From contig JANWHW010000028.1 of the NCBI GenBank assembly GCA_025450195.1, positions 62,001-126,000 of the forward strand: DNA of 64,000 nucleotides, in the 5' to 3' direction. Of this stretch, positions 17,560 to 25,099 are shown piece after piece. Source of the DNA: Solirubrobacterales bacterium. Lineage in GTDB: Bacteria; Actinomycetota; Thermoleophilia; Solirubrobacterales; 70-9. A model generated the notes under the pieces. That model did no database searches. It saw only the letters and a program-made list of their open reading frames with translations, and had not been told where the DNA came from. The position numbers and the translations under genes were made by a program. Positions within the stretch are counted from its first letter, which is position 1. Every line of letters begins with the position of its first letter.

Positions 17560-18368
17560 GGGCTGCCCTCGATCAGGACTTCGATCAGGTCTTCTGTCAG
17601 CGCCACCTGCCAGAGGTCCCATGTCTCGGTGGGCTGGCTCGTAAACAGCTCGACAAGCAGCGCCTTTCGCTCCTCACTTGGGACGGCGAAGACGACGCGG
17701 GGGAAATAGCCCCGGCGATCCTGCTCCCGGCCCGTTTCCCAATACTGGCGATAGGCCCGTAGCTTCACCAGGAGAGTCGAGCGCGACTCAGTGGCGCGAT
17801 CGACCTCCACAAAGGCAGCGCGTTCGATTTGGCCAACCCCGAGCCGGACGAAGGCGTCGGGCTTCACGTAGGCGGTGCCGCCGTGGGCACTGACGTATCG
17901 CCGCCAGGACAGCGGCTCAGCATCGAAGTCGAGGACCTCAACCGCCCCGGCATGCTCGCGCTCGCTGAGGACCGCGAATACCTCTGACACGGCGAGACGG
18001 TGTGCCAGAAACGAGAGCGAGGGGGTCCAGGGTCGCCGCCGGTGAAAGCCGCCGGCAGGGCCGCAGGAGGAAGCGAGCAGCTGGCCTGCCGTGTCCAAGG
18101 ACCACACCGCTGCGCGAGAGCCAGCCCGCGCCCCGCCAACCTGGCGCTCAAGCTTGACGACGACTTGGCGGGCGGCGAGGGACCTCAGGATTGCCGGAGC
18201 CTGACGAGCGGCGGAGTGAGCCGTGAGTTCGTGGAAGTGGATGCGTCGGATTTGCTCTGTCGTGGCAACCCGGAGCCGATCCAAGGTGGCGATGATGGCC
18301 CGCTCCCTCGGGGTCAAGGTTTCTTCGAGGTGGGCGATCCGCTTCTTCGTGGCGTAGCGACGAGTCAC
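17556..18368 (-). CDS. Replication-relaxation family protein
   Basis: 270 aa from GTG 18368, preceded by GAGGAGG. The frame is open much further upstream but overlaps the ATPase gene there and is not protein-like. The N-terminus is a winged-helix-like region (LTPRERAIIATLDRLRVATT; LRSLAARQVVVKLERQVGG), followed by an alpha/beta region (AFVEVDRATESRSTLLVKLRAYRQYW) typical of the replication-relaxation family (Pfam Replic_Relax) found on actinobacterial plasmids and ICEs. The family is proposed to help start transfer or replication; its biochemistry is poorly known. It is 4-nt coupled to the methyltransferase. Confidence 0.75.
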   Translation of the reverse strand: MTRRYATKKRIAHLEETLTPRERAIIATLDRLRVATTEQIRRIHFHELTAHSAARQAPAILRSLAARQVVVKLERQVGGARAGSRAAVWSLDTAGQLLASSCGPAGGFHRRRPWTPSLSFLAHRLAVSEVFAVLSEREHAGAVEVLDFDAEPLSWRRYVSAHGGTAYVKPDAFVRLGVGQIERAAFVEVDRATESRSTLLVKLRAYRQYWETGREQDRRGYFPRVVFAVPSEERKALLVELFTSQPTETWDLWQVALTEDLIEVLIEGSP

Positions 18369-18480
18369 GAATCCCTCCTCGTTTGGGACGGGATAGTCGT
18401 TGCGCGATCCGAGCGGCCCGCTGCAGCCAGCTTTGCGATGCGCCCGCGACTCGCCGACGCGAAGTGAAGGACGAACCGAA

Positions 18481-20658
18481 TCACGACGTCCTCCGTCTCT
18501 CGCCGACCGGGGCGGACTTGCGTGAGCCCTGGGTCCGCTTGCGAATCGCGCCATCGACGTCGGCCGGGGATGCTCCGTATCGCTTCCGAGACGCATCACG
18601 AACGGCCTTGGCCGAGCCAGTCGGGTCGGGCGCCGGGCGGGTGCGGAGACTTGCCGGAGGCGCCACCGCTGAGCCAGTTGAGACAGCCGCGTAACCCTCA
18701 AAAGGTCCGAGCCCTTGCAGGTCGGGCGCTTGGAGGTACGGGGCGAACTCTCGGGCGAAGGTGGAAGCGTCTGCGGCGGTTGTCTGCATGACGAGGCGAG
18801 ACCGGCAGTTCGCGAGAACGGCCTGACGGGTCTGCTGATCAAGCTGCGCGAGGTGCTGGTGCGCGAGAGTCCAGCCAACGTGGTAGCCCCGGCTCTGCGC
18901 GACTGCTTCCCCAAAGACCGGCGAGAGGGTGGCGAGGTCCTGAAACTCGTCGCACATGACCGTGGCGGGACGCCGGTCGGAGGACGGCAGACCTGCGCGA
19001 GCCTGGACTGCCGTCCAGAGGCGCGAGACCATTGCCGCGCCGATCAGGGCGGCCGCGTCCTGTCCGACGAGGCCCTTCGCGAGAGAGACAAGGACGATCT
19101 TTCCGTTTTCCAGGGCCGCGCCCAGGTCGAGGCCGTCTGCCTGTCCGATTACAGCCCGAACGCGGCGGCGCAAGGTGTACGTGCGGAGCTTGTTTGCGAG
19201 TGGCGCGATCGCCTCGGCCTGGGCGGCCGGAGACAGCGACCCGTACCAGGCCCAAAAAGACTCCAGTACTGGCTCCTCCAATCCGCCGACCAGCTTCTGG
19301 CGGAACGCTGGATTCGTCAGCAGCGGCTCGACCTCGCAAAGCGTGTAGCCGCCCTTTGCCGTGAGGGTTGTGAGGCAGGCCCGCAGAATGTCCTCGGATC
19401 GAGGTCCAAGTCCGGCCGCTCCGTAGCGACTCCGAAGCTCAGAGACGACGTGATCGACGATCAGGTCGCTTTCGCCGCTGCCCCCGATCAAGTTGAAGCC
19501 GACCGGTTTGGTGTCGGCCGGGTCGAACACGACCACCTCGCGCTGGCGCTCGGGTGGAACGCGGTCGGCCAGCTCTGAGACCGTGTCGCCCTTTGAGTCG
19601 ATCACGATCAAGCCGGGACGAGACTTCGCCCGCATTAGCTGCACGGCCAGGCTGATGAGGATCGTGGACTTGCCGGCACCTGTCGGGGCGCAGACGTGGA
19701 GGCCGCGCCGGGCCTCGGCCTGGGTAACGGCGACCGGCCGGGTTCGAGACGCCACCGTGGAGTCCCCGAGGACCAATCCGCGCCGGGGCACGTTGGCCGC
19801 AGGTGGAAGCTCGCGGCTGTTGGCCAGCGCCAAGCCGGGAAGCTCGGGGGCCTCGACGGGGACGCCCCAGGCTGCCGCCAGCTCGTCGGCCCCGACGATT
19901 GAACGTCCGGGGGTTCGCCGCTCGATTCGGTCCGCGACTGCTTGGCTCGGGCTCAATCGCCTGATCAGACGTGCTTCGGGACCGTTTACGGCATGGAAGG
20001 GGCCTAGAAGCCGAGCAATCAGTTGACGCGAGCGTGGGGCGGACGGGGCAGCGACTGCGGCCCGAATCCCCACGGCAAACTGTGGCTCGACTGGCTCCGG
20101 CTCAAGCTCATTTCCCTCCCACGTCGCGATCCATCGCCTCAGGGCTCGGGCAATCGGGGTAGTTGCCGTCGGCGTGATGACGTACTGGAGGACCGCGCGC
20201 TCGTCCGAACCGAGCGGTTGGAGGCTGGCCAGGATGCCTGCGTTGCCGCTGGCGACGGTGTCGGTGCGAAGGCTGCCGTCGCCCCTTGCCTGCAGTTCGC
20301 GGGCTAGGGTCAGACTGAGCGGAGGTTCCGCAGGTCCATCGGCGATGCGCAGCCCTGGGATCGCCGCCCTAAGGGAGCCGGTCACGTAGTCGGCACGGCC
20401 CGCAGGCATCGTCAGGACATGGTGGACGCCTTGGGCCGTCGCCCGAATTTCGAGGGTTACGGACGGAGCTGGGCCAGGTTGCCACCACGGAGGTAGCAGG
20501 CCCGACAGAGAGCGCGCTGCCGCAATCACCTGGTCTGACGTGACTGTCCGGGGGAAGGTCAGTTGCTGGACCGTCACGGCGTCGCCGCGCTCCGCCAGCA
20601 GCCGCCAGGCGTAGAGAAAGCCGCCAATCAAGGCCAGGAGGAGGAGAGCCTCAATCAC
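18481..20658 (-). CDS. FtsK/TraG-like DNA-transfer ATPase
   Basis: Hexameric ATPase of the VirD4/TraG/FtsK class that would pump or couple DNA for transfer. 725 aa from GTG 20658, giving an N-terminal membrane helix at once (VIEALLLLALIGGFLYAWRLL). Walker A is in PTGAGKSTILI (GAGKS 327-331) and Walker B in VMCDEFQDL (D570-E571), with the LVIDSKGD-type block and the 'THAHQHLAQL'-like sensor region typical of the family. The C-terminal 70 residues are basic and disordered. It overlaps the upstream 56-aa gene and heads the transfer genes. No relaxase is visible nearby. Confidence 0.85.
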   Translation of the reverse strand: MIEALLLLALIGGFLYAWRLLAERGDAVTVQQLTFPRTVTSDQVIAAARSLSGLLPPWWQPGPAPSVTLEIRATAQGVHHVLTMPAGRADYVTGSLRAAIPGLRIADGPAEPPLSLTLARELQARGDGSLRTDTVASGNAGILASLQPLGSDERAVLQYVITPTATTPIARALRRWIATWEGNELEPEPVEPQFAVGIRAAVAAPSAPRSRQLIARLLGPFHAVNGPEARLIRRLSPSQAVADRIERRTPGRSIVGADELAAAWGVPVEAPELPGLALANSRELPPAANVPRRGLVLGDSTVASRTRPVAVTQAEARRGLHVCAPTGAGKSTILISLAVQLMRAKSRPGLIVIDSKGDTVSELADRVPPERQREVVVFDPADTKPVGFNLIGGSGESDLIVDHVVSELRSRYGAAGLGPRSEDILRACLTTLTAKGGYTLCEVEPLLTNPAFRQKLVGGLEEPVLESFWAWYGSLSPAAQAEAIAPLANKLRTYTLRRRVRAVIGQADGLDLGAALENGKIVLVSLAKGLVGQDAAALIGAAMVSRLWTAVQARAGLPSSDRRPATVMCDEFQDLATLSPVFGEAVAQSRGYHVGWTLAHQHLAQLDQQTRQAVLANCRSRLVMQTTAADASTFAREFAPYLQAPDLQGLGPFEGYAAVSTGSAVAPPASLRTRPAPDPTGSAKAVRDASRKRYGASPADVDGAIRKRTQGSRKSAPVGERRRTS

Positions 20659-20821
20659 GCGGCTTCCCCTCTCGATCTTCTTCCACCCTGGCGAGCGCCA
20701 TCGAAATACAGACCGCAATGAACCGGTCCCAATCCGGCTCGCGACGGTGCTGCGCCCAAACCGTCAGTCGGGTCGTGTCGTACTTCGCGCCGGGGCTGGT
20801 CTTTTGCTGCTTCATGCTCAT
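20651..20821 (-). CDS. Small conserved protein (56 aa) leading the transfer operon
   Basis: The frame MSMKQQKTSPGAKYDTTRL continues LTVWAQHRREPDWDRFIAV and ends in a charged tail. It overlaps the ATPase start by 8 nt, so it is probably translationally coupled. Support that it is a real gene: a diverged relative is encoded at the right end of the island (32276), sharing the pattern (K/R)YD-x2-RLTVWA-x4-EPD(W/F)D-x6-ISM. The start codon lies inside operator O3. Function unknown; its place suggests a regulator or accessory of the ATPase. Confidence 0.75.
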   Translation of the reverse strand: MSMKQQKTSPGAKYDTTRLTVWAQHRREPDWDRFIAVCISMALARVEEDREGKPRD

Positions 20822-20831
20822 GTGTTGAACC
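20815..20831. promoter_or_regulatory. Operator O3, degenerate copy
   Basis: TGCTCAT-GTG-TTGAACC matches the O1 pattern TGTTCAA-N3-TTGAACA at 11 of 14 arm positions. It covers the start codon of the 56-aa gene and is centred 29 bp from O2, close to three helical turns, so two repressor dimers could bind side by side. Confidence 0.5.
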
Positions 20832-20843
20832 TGTTTCCATCTT

Positions 20844-20860
20844 TGTTCAAGTGTTGAGCA
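20844..20860. promoter_or_regulatory. Operator O2 at the transfer operon
   Basis: TGTTCAA-GTG-TTGAGCA matches O1 at 13 of 14 arm positions. It lies 23-39 bp upstream of the 56-aa gene (minus strand) and before the AraC-type gene (plus strand), so one repressor could control both directions. The link to the XRE protein is inferred from the shared sequence. Confidence 0.65.
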
Positions 20861-20979
20861 ACGTCCAGCAACCAGCAGCCGGATTGCAGAAATTTCGGCG
20901 CATCGGTCATGCCATCAACGCCAGCAGCCCCCGCAAGCAAGAAGACATAAACGCGCCAGCCTCAGGCACCATCTGCGCG

Positions 20980-21381
20980 ATGGTGCGTCCGAAAACAAAG
21001 CGAAACCGAGTACGGCTCCTATCTGACGCCAAGCGCGTGATCAGCAAGCGGTACGGCGAGTTCGACCTTGGACTTGTCGACGTCTCCGAAGACGTGGGTT
21101 GCTCCACGCGCCAGCTCCAACGGGCTTTCCGCGAAGTTGGGGGCACCAACTTTCGGTCCTACCTTCTGAAGGTTCGGATGGAGCGCGCACGCCAGCTCCT
21201 TAGCCGCGAGCGCCGAGGTTTGACGGTACGGGAGACCGCGCGGCGAGTTGGCTATCGCGAGGCCAGCGGTCTACGGCAGCAATTCGTTCGCTACTTCGGG
21301 GTTAGCCCGTCCGACATGCAGCGGGGAGGGCCCGACTACGACGAGCTTTGGAAGGCGGTGGAGCGGCGGCGATCTCCTTGA
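20980..21381 (+). CDS. AraC-type helix-turn-helix regulator
   Basis: 133 aa from ATG 20980; the frame is open to 20851, but the conserved region starts after 20980. It is essentially a lone AraC DNA-binding domain with both helix-turn-helix units: LGLVDVSEDVGCSTRQLQRA and then LTVRETARRVGYREASGLRQ with FGVSPSDMQRG. No ligand-binding domain is present. It is transcribed away from the transfer operon across operators O2 and O3, so it is probably repressed with that operon and may activate cargo or transfer genes. Confidence 0.85.
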   Translation: MVRPKTKRNRVRLLSDAKRVISKRYGEFDLGLVDVSEDVGCSTRQLQRAFREVGGTNFRSYLLKVRMERARQLLSRERRGLTVRETARRVGYREASGLRQQFVRYFGVSPSDMQRGGPDYDELWKAVERRRSP

Positions 21382-21439
21382 TGCGGCAAAAACCGAAAAA
21401 AGGTAGCGCAACAAGTTTCAAGGTGCTATTAATTCCCGC

Positions 21440-21482
21440 CCCCTAACAGGGGTAAGCGGAGCCCGGCTGGCACCGAGCTCCG
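21440..21482. other. Two adjoining hairpins downstream of the AraC-type gene
   Basis: CCCCT-AAC-AGGGG (21440-21452), then CGGAGC...GCTCCG (21457-21482) with a short inner CGG/CCG pairing. They lie in the 257-bp gap between the AraC-type gene and the membrane module. They may be a terminator or, as in some mobile elements, part of a transfer origin; nothing seen here decides between these. The rest of the gap shows no gene. Confidence 0.35.
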
Positions 21483-21638
21483 CGGAGGACAACCCACATA
21501 GCCGCGCCTTGAAGGGCGGCAGGCAGGCGTCCAGACGGGCGCGAGGCTAGCAGACAACGGTCCATCCGTCGTCGCCCTAGCCACTCGCCAAAGTCGCTTG
21601 CGGCCCCCGAGGTTCGGATGAACCGAGAGGAGCCCGCC

Positions 21639-22274
21639 ATGCCGCAATCGCTTATCCCAGGACCAGTAGACCAATCGTCGCTGATCGGCCCGGCCCTGGC
21701 CGAACGACTAGAGCAGCAGGTCTTCGCTCCGGCTCGGGCCGCGGGTATCGAGAACCTCTCGGTTGCCGCGGTCACCGATCCGCCACCGCCGACCGAGGCG
21801 AGGAGGTCACCGCATGGCACCTGGTGGGTCGCCAGCACCTTCGAGCTTGATCCCGTCACGGTCGCCAACGGCGGGGTCATGGAGGCCCCAGCGGAAGTCG
21901 TCGCGGACTTGAGGAAGAAGCGAGCCGCGGGCATCGACTTCGATCAAGTCTGGGTGTTAAGCGAGCTACCGCCGGAGTGGACGCCGGGAACGACCCCTCC
22001 GAAAATGCGCTTGGCCGGTCGGGGCAACAGAGGCGCCCAGGTGGTTCAGACCCAGGAGGCCATCTTTGCCGCCGGGCTCGAGGGGCTGAGACTGGCGGCC
22101 CAAGCAGTCGGCCTCGCGGTTCGAGGAACTGCCATCGCAGGGGCGATGGCAGCCGGAGCTATGGCGGAGGCAATCGCCCTCGATCCGGTGATCCTGGGCG
22201 GGATCGAAGACCCGGAGTCGGGGAAGATCGCATGGCTCCCGCTCGCGGCCTGGGACGAGACGCCAGCGACGTGA
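21639..22274 (+). CDS. Unknown protein, first gene of membrane module
   Basis: 211 aa. ATG 21639 is preceded by AGAGGAG; an ATG at 21618 lies upstream of that ribosome-binding site and is less likely. The N-terminal half is soluble with no motif I recognise. Residues about 150-190 form a long Ala/Gly-rich hydrophobic helix (GLRLAAQAVGLAVRGTAIAG, then AMAAGAMAEAIAL) that could insert in a membrane. It ends in GTGA overlapping the next gene. The module is island-borne; its role is unknown. Confidence 0.7.
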   Translation: MPQSLIPGPVDQSSLIGPALAERLEQQVFAPARAAGIENLSVAAVTDPPPPTEARRSPHGTWWVASTFELDPVTVANGGVMEAPAEVVADLRKKRAAGIDFDQVWVLSELPPEWTPGTTPPKMRLAGRGNRGAQVVQTQEAIFAAGLEGLRLAAQAVGLAVRGTAIAGAMAAGAMAEAIALDPVILGGIEDPESGKIAWLPLAAWDETPAT

Positions 22275-22822
22275 GCGAACTGCTCGACAAGTACGTCCCG
22301 AGCGCGGGTAAAGCGGATGCCGGTGGAGGGAGCACCCTCTCCCAATTCGACCGCTTTCTCGATCGGTTCATTCCCGGCGAACCCCCCGTTGAGGCATTCA
22401 AACGGGAGTTGCTCCACGCCGCAGTCGGTGCAGGGCTATTTGTTGCGGCGGCGCTCGTTCTGGCTGTTCTTCCATCCCGCGACTGGGTTCTCGGATTCGA
22501 CGCCTTCGCGGTGGGGCAGACGACGCTCGCAAATCTGATGGGGGTCGCCGATGTGCTGACGCTTCCCTTTCTCCTCTGCGGGGCAGCCCTTCTCGCGCTG
22601 ACAGGGATTCTCGCTCGCGGGGAGCCCAGCGACCTCGTCGACGGCCTCTGCATCGCAATTCCCGTCTGCGGGGTGGCTGCGCTCGGTCTGGCTGTAGGCG
22701 GCGTTTTGATCCTGATCGCGATCACGCTGGTCAATCTGCTGTTTTGGATCGTGGTCGGCATCGTCCTCGCTGCCCTTTTCGCAATCGTGGCCGCTGTCTT
22801 TCTCGGAGCGCTGAGCGCGTGA
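22271..22822 (+). CDS. Unknown multi-pass membrane protein, second gene of module
   Basis: 183 aa from GTG 22271 (overlap with the preceding stop). After a soluble N-terminus (LLDKYVPSAGKADAGGGSTL) there are four or five membrane segments: LHAAVGAGLFVAAALVLAVL, LTLPFLLCGAALLALTGILA, LCIAIPVCGVAALGLAVGGV, and a long C-terminal pair rich in Val, Leu and Ile. I do not recognise the family. It is coupled to the genes before and after it. Confidence 0.75.
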   Translation: MSELLDKYVPSAGKADAGGGSTLSQFDRFLDRFIPGEPPVEAFKRELLHAAVGAGLFVAAALVLAVLPSRDWVLGFDAFAVGQTTLANLMGVADVLTLPFLLCGAALLALTGILARGEPSDLVDGLCIAIPVCGVAALGLAVGGVLILIAITLVNLLFWIVVGIVLAALFAIVAAVFLGALSA

Positions 22823-22995
22823 ACCCCACGGTCCGACAACTGGTCCTTATCTGCGGCGCCCTCCTGCTGGCATCGGTCTGGATCGTTCCAATCGCTGAAT
22901 TGCTCATGCCGATACTGCAGGCGGGGGCCGTCCTGGCGATCGCCCTGATCGGCTTCTGGATGATCGTCACCGCGCCGTTCAGGCGCGGGGGGTAG
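22819..22995 (+). CDS. Small membrane protein (58 aa), third gene of module
   Basis: GTG 22819 overlaps the preceding stop (GTGA). The product has two membrane segments, LVLICGALLLASVWIVPIAE and ILQAGAVLAIALIGFWMIVT, and a basic C-terminal tail (APFRRGG). The three genes 21639-22995 form one tightly coupled unit. The following 148 bp contain no gene that I can see and may hold the promoter of the restriction locus. Confidence 0.65.
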   Translation: MNPTVRQLVLICGALLLASVWIVPIAELLMPILQAGAVLAIALIGFWMIVTAPFRRGG

Positions 22996-23143
22996 GACCT
23001 CCCAAGGTTTGCGAACGGGCAGCGGAGTGACTGCCCCCTGTTTGTTGCCCCTGCCCAAATCCCCGTAGCCAGCCCCGATACGCTCCCGGTCGCGCGACCT
23101 CCAACTTGCTTGGCCCCGCTCCCTCGGCATACCCTGGAACAGA

Positions 23144-25099
23144 ATGGCCTCCACACCCAACAACGACGACACTTCATATGGTCCGTCGAACCCGCACCCT
23201 CTCTCACAGCTTCAGACCGAGCTGGTCTGGGAAGGAAAGTACGACGCCTACGGCAATCGTCGTACCGTCGATGGTGCGGGGCTGGCGATGCCGATGCAGC
23301 GCATCGAGACCATCGACGAGCCTAGGGCGAGGACCGAGGCACAAGGGGACCTGTTCGATACTGGAAAGTCGCACCTCGATGATTTCCGAAACCGACTGAT
23401 CTGGGGCGACAACAAGTTGGTGTTGGCCTCGCTTCTATCTGAGTTCAAGGGATCACTGGATCTGATCTATATCGATCCCCCCTTCGACGTCGGATCGGAC
23501 TTTTCAGCCACAATCGCGCTCGGAGACGAAGAGCAGCCGATTGAGAAGGAGCAATCGGCGATGGAGGTCGTGGCGTATAGGGACACTTGGGGTCGCGGGA
23601 CCGACTCGTACATACACATGATGTATGAGCGCCTGGTGCTTCTACGCGATCTGCTGGCTGATTCCGGAAGCATCTGCGTGCACTGTGACTGGCATGCGAG
23701 CCATCTGCTGAAGATGGTTCTTACTGACGTGTTTGGTCGGTCGAACTTTCGGAATGAAATCGTCTGGTGGTACTACAACAAGATGCAAGGCAATACCGGG
23801 CAGTTTGCTTCGAACCACGACGTCGTTCTTTGGTTTTCTAAGTCGTCCAACTTCAAGCACAAGCCAATACGTGAGGCTCGCGATAAGCCGAAGCGACAGC
23901 AGAAACGCGCTTGGGACCCAGTAACCAAGAGCCTCAAGCAGGCACGGGATGAGAAGGGCGACCTCGTCTACTACATGGAGACGGAACGAACGCTCGACGA
24001 CGTCTGGCGATTGCCCTATCTAATGCCAGCGGATCGGGCAGAGAACGAGAAGTTTGAGACGCAGAAGCCCGTGGAGCTGGTCGGCCGCTTTATCGACGCC
24101 TTCACCGATCCCGGGGACCTGGTCATGGACGCCTTCTGCGGTAGCGGCTCCACGTTGGTCGCCGCTGAAGGGCTAAGGGCGAAGCGAGTTGCTGACAAGA
24201 AGTCCTACTCATTCACCGATGCGCGGCGCTGGATTGGAATTGACCTCAGTCGCTTTCCGATTCATCTGACCCGTAAGCGCCTTCTTGAGATGCAGCGACA
24301 ACTGCACGGCGATGGCAAGGCATACCGAGCGTTCGACGTGTTCAACCTTGGACGCTACGAGCGTCAGTGGTGGCAGAAAGAGTTACTGAAGGGCGCGGAT
24401 GATGAGCATCGCCGAATCGTGCTCGAGTTCTTCAAAGCGGAGATCCTCGCCAACTCGCCATCTCCCCATCTCCATGGGCGGAAGGGGGCCGCGTTTTGCC
24501 ATGTCGATTCAATCGACAGCATTTTCACTCGGGACGAGGCGAAGACGGTGGGCGAGGCTGCTTCTGACGCGGGCGCCAAGGAGGTCTACTGCCTTGCGTG
24601 GGAGTTCGAGATGGACTTGCGAATCGAGTGTGATCGCTTGGAGAAGGAGCTTGAGACAGCGATCAAGCTGATTCAAATACCCCGCGAGATCATGGAGAAG
24701 AATCGGAAAGAGCCTCCGCCGTTCCTCGAGGTCGCGACGCTTGGGGCGGAGCCGGTATTCCATGAGGAGAATGGAAAGAAGTCTGTCGACATTCGGTTGA
24801 CCTCATTTATTCCTTCTCTTTCCGAGATACCAACGAGCGAGCTCGACACCTTGAAGGACAGGGCAATGAAATCAGGCTTCGATTTCATCGACTTTTGGGC
24901 GGTCGACTTCGATTTCACGAACGGATCACCCTTCCATCACGATTGGCAGGACTATCGCCTCCGCAAGGATCGCTCGCTTAAAACTACCTCTGAGCAACGG
25001 TACGTGTACGGCTCACCTGGCACGTATACGGCATGCATCAAGGTCGTCGACATCTTTGGTTGCGACACATCGATCACGGTGGACATTCCATATGGTTGA
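23144..25099 (+). CDS. Type III restriction-modification methyltransferase (Mod-like)
   Basis: N6-adenine methyltransferase that would give site recognition for the Res subunit. 651 aa, usual for Mod. Motif IV DPPF at 111-114 (IYIDPPFDVGS) precedes the AdoMet motif I DAFCGSGST from 329, the beta-class order; FETQKPVELVGRFIDAF lies between. The region between these motifs should hold target recognition. A 260-residue C-terminal part ends FGCDTSITVDIPYG. The last 8 nt overlap res (ATGGTTGA), so the two are coupled. Base use is less GC-rich than in the core genes. Confidence 0.9.
   Translation: MASTPNNDDTSYGPSNPHPLSQLQTELVWEGKYDAYGNRRTVDGAGLAMPMQRIETIDEPRARTEAQGDLFDTGKSHLDDFRNRLIWGDNKLVLASLLSEFKGSLDLIYIDPPFDVGSDFSATIALGDEEQPIEKEQSAMEVVAYRDTWGRGTDSYIHMMYERLVLLRDLLADSGSICVHCDWHASHLLKMVLTDVFGRSNFRNEIVWWYYNKMQGNTGQFASNHDVVLWFSKSSNFKHKPIREARDKPKRQQKRAWDPVTKSLKQARDEKGDLVYYMETERTLDDVWRLPYLMPADRAENEKFETQKPVELVGRFIDAFTDPGDLVMDAFCGSGSTLVAAEGLRAKRVADKKSYSFTDARRWIGIDLSRFPIHLTRKRLLEMQRQLHGDGKAYRAFDVFNLGRYERQWWQKELLKGADDEHRRIVLEFFKAEILANSPSPHLHGRKGAAFCHVDSIDSIFTRDEAKTVGEAASDAGAKEVYCLAWEFEMDLRIECDRLEKELETAIKLIQIPREIMEKNRKEPPPFLEVATLGAEPVFHEENGKKSVDIRLTSFIPSLSEIPTSELDTLKDRAMKSGFDFIDFWAVDFDFTNGSPFHHDWQDYRLRKDRSLKTTSEQRYVYGSPGTYTACIKVVDIFGCDTSITVDIPYG

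Noticed and set aside
20655-20840. 61-codon minus-strand ORF before the transfer ATPase
   Set aside because: Another frame of the same DNA gives a 56-aa product with a diverged relative at 32276; this frame has none and is Gly/Arg-rich.
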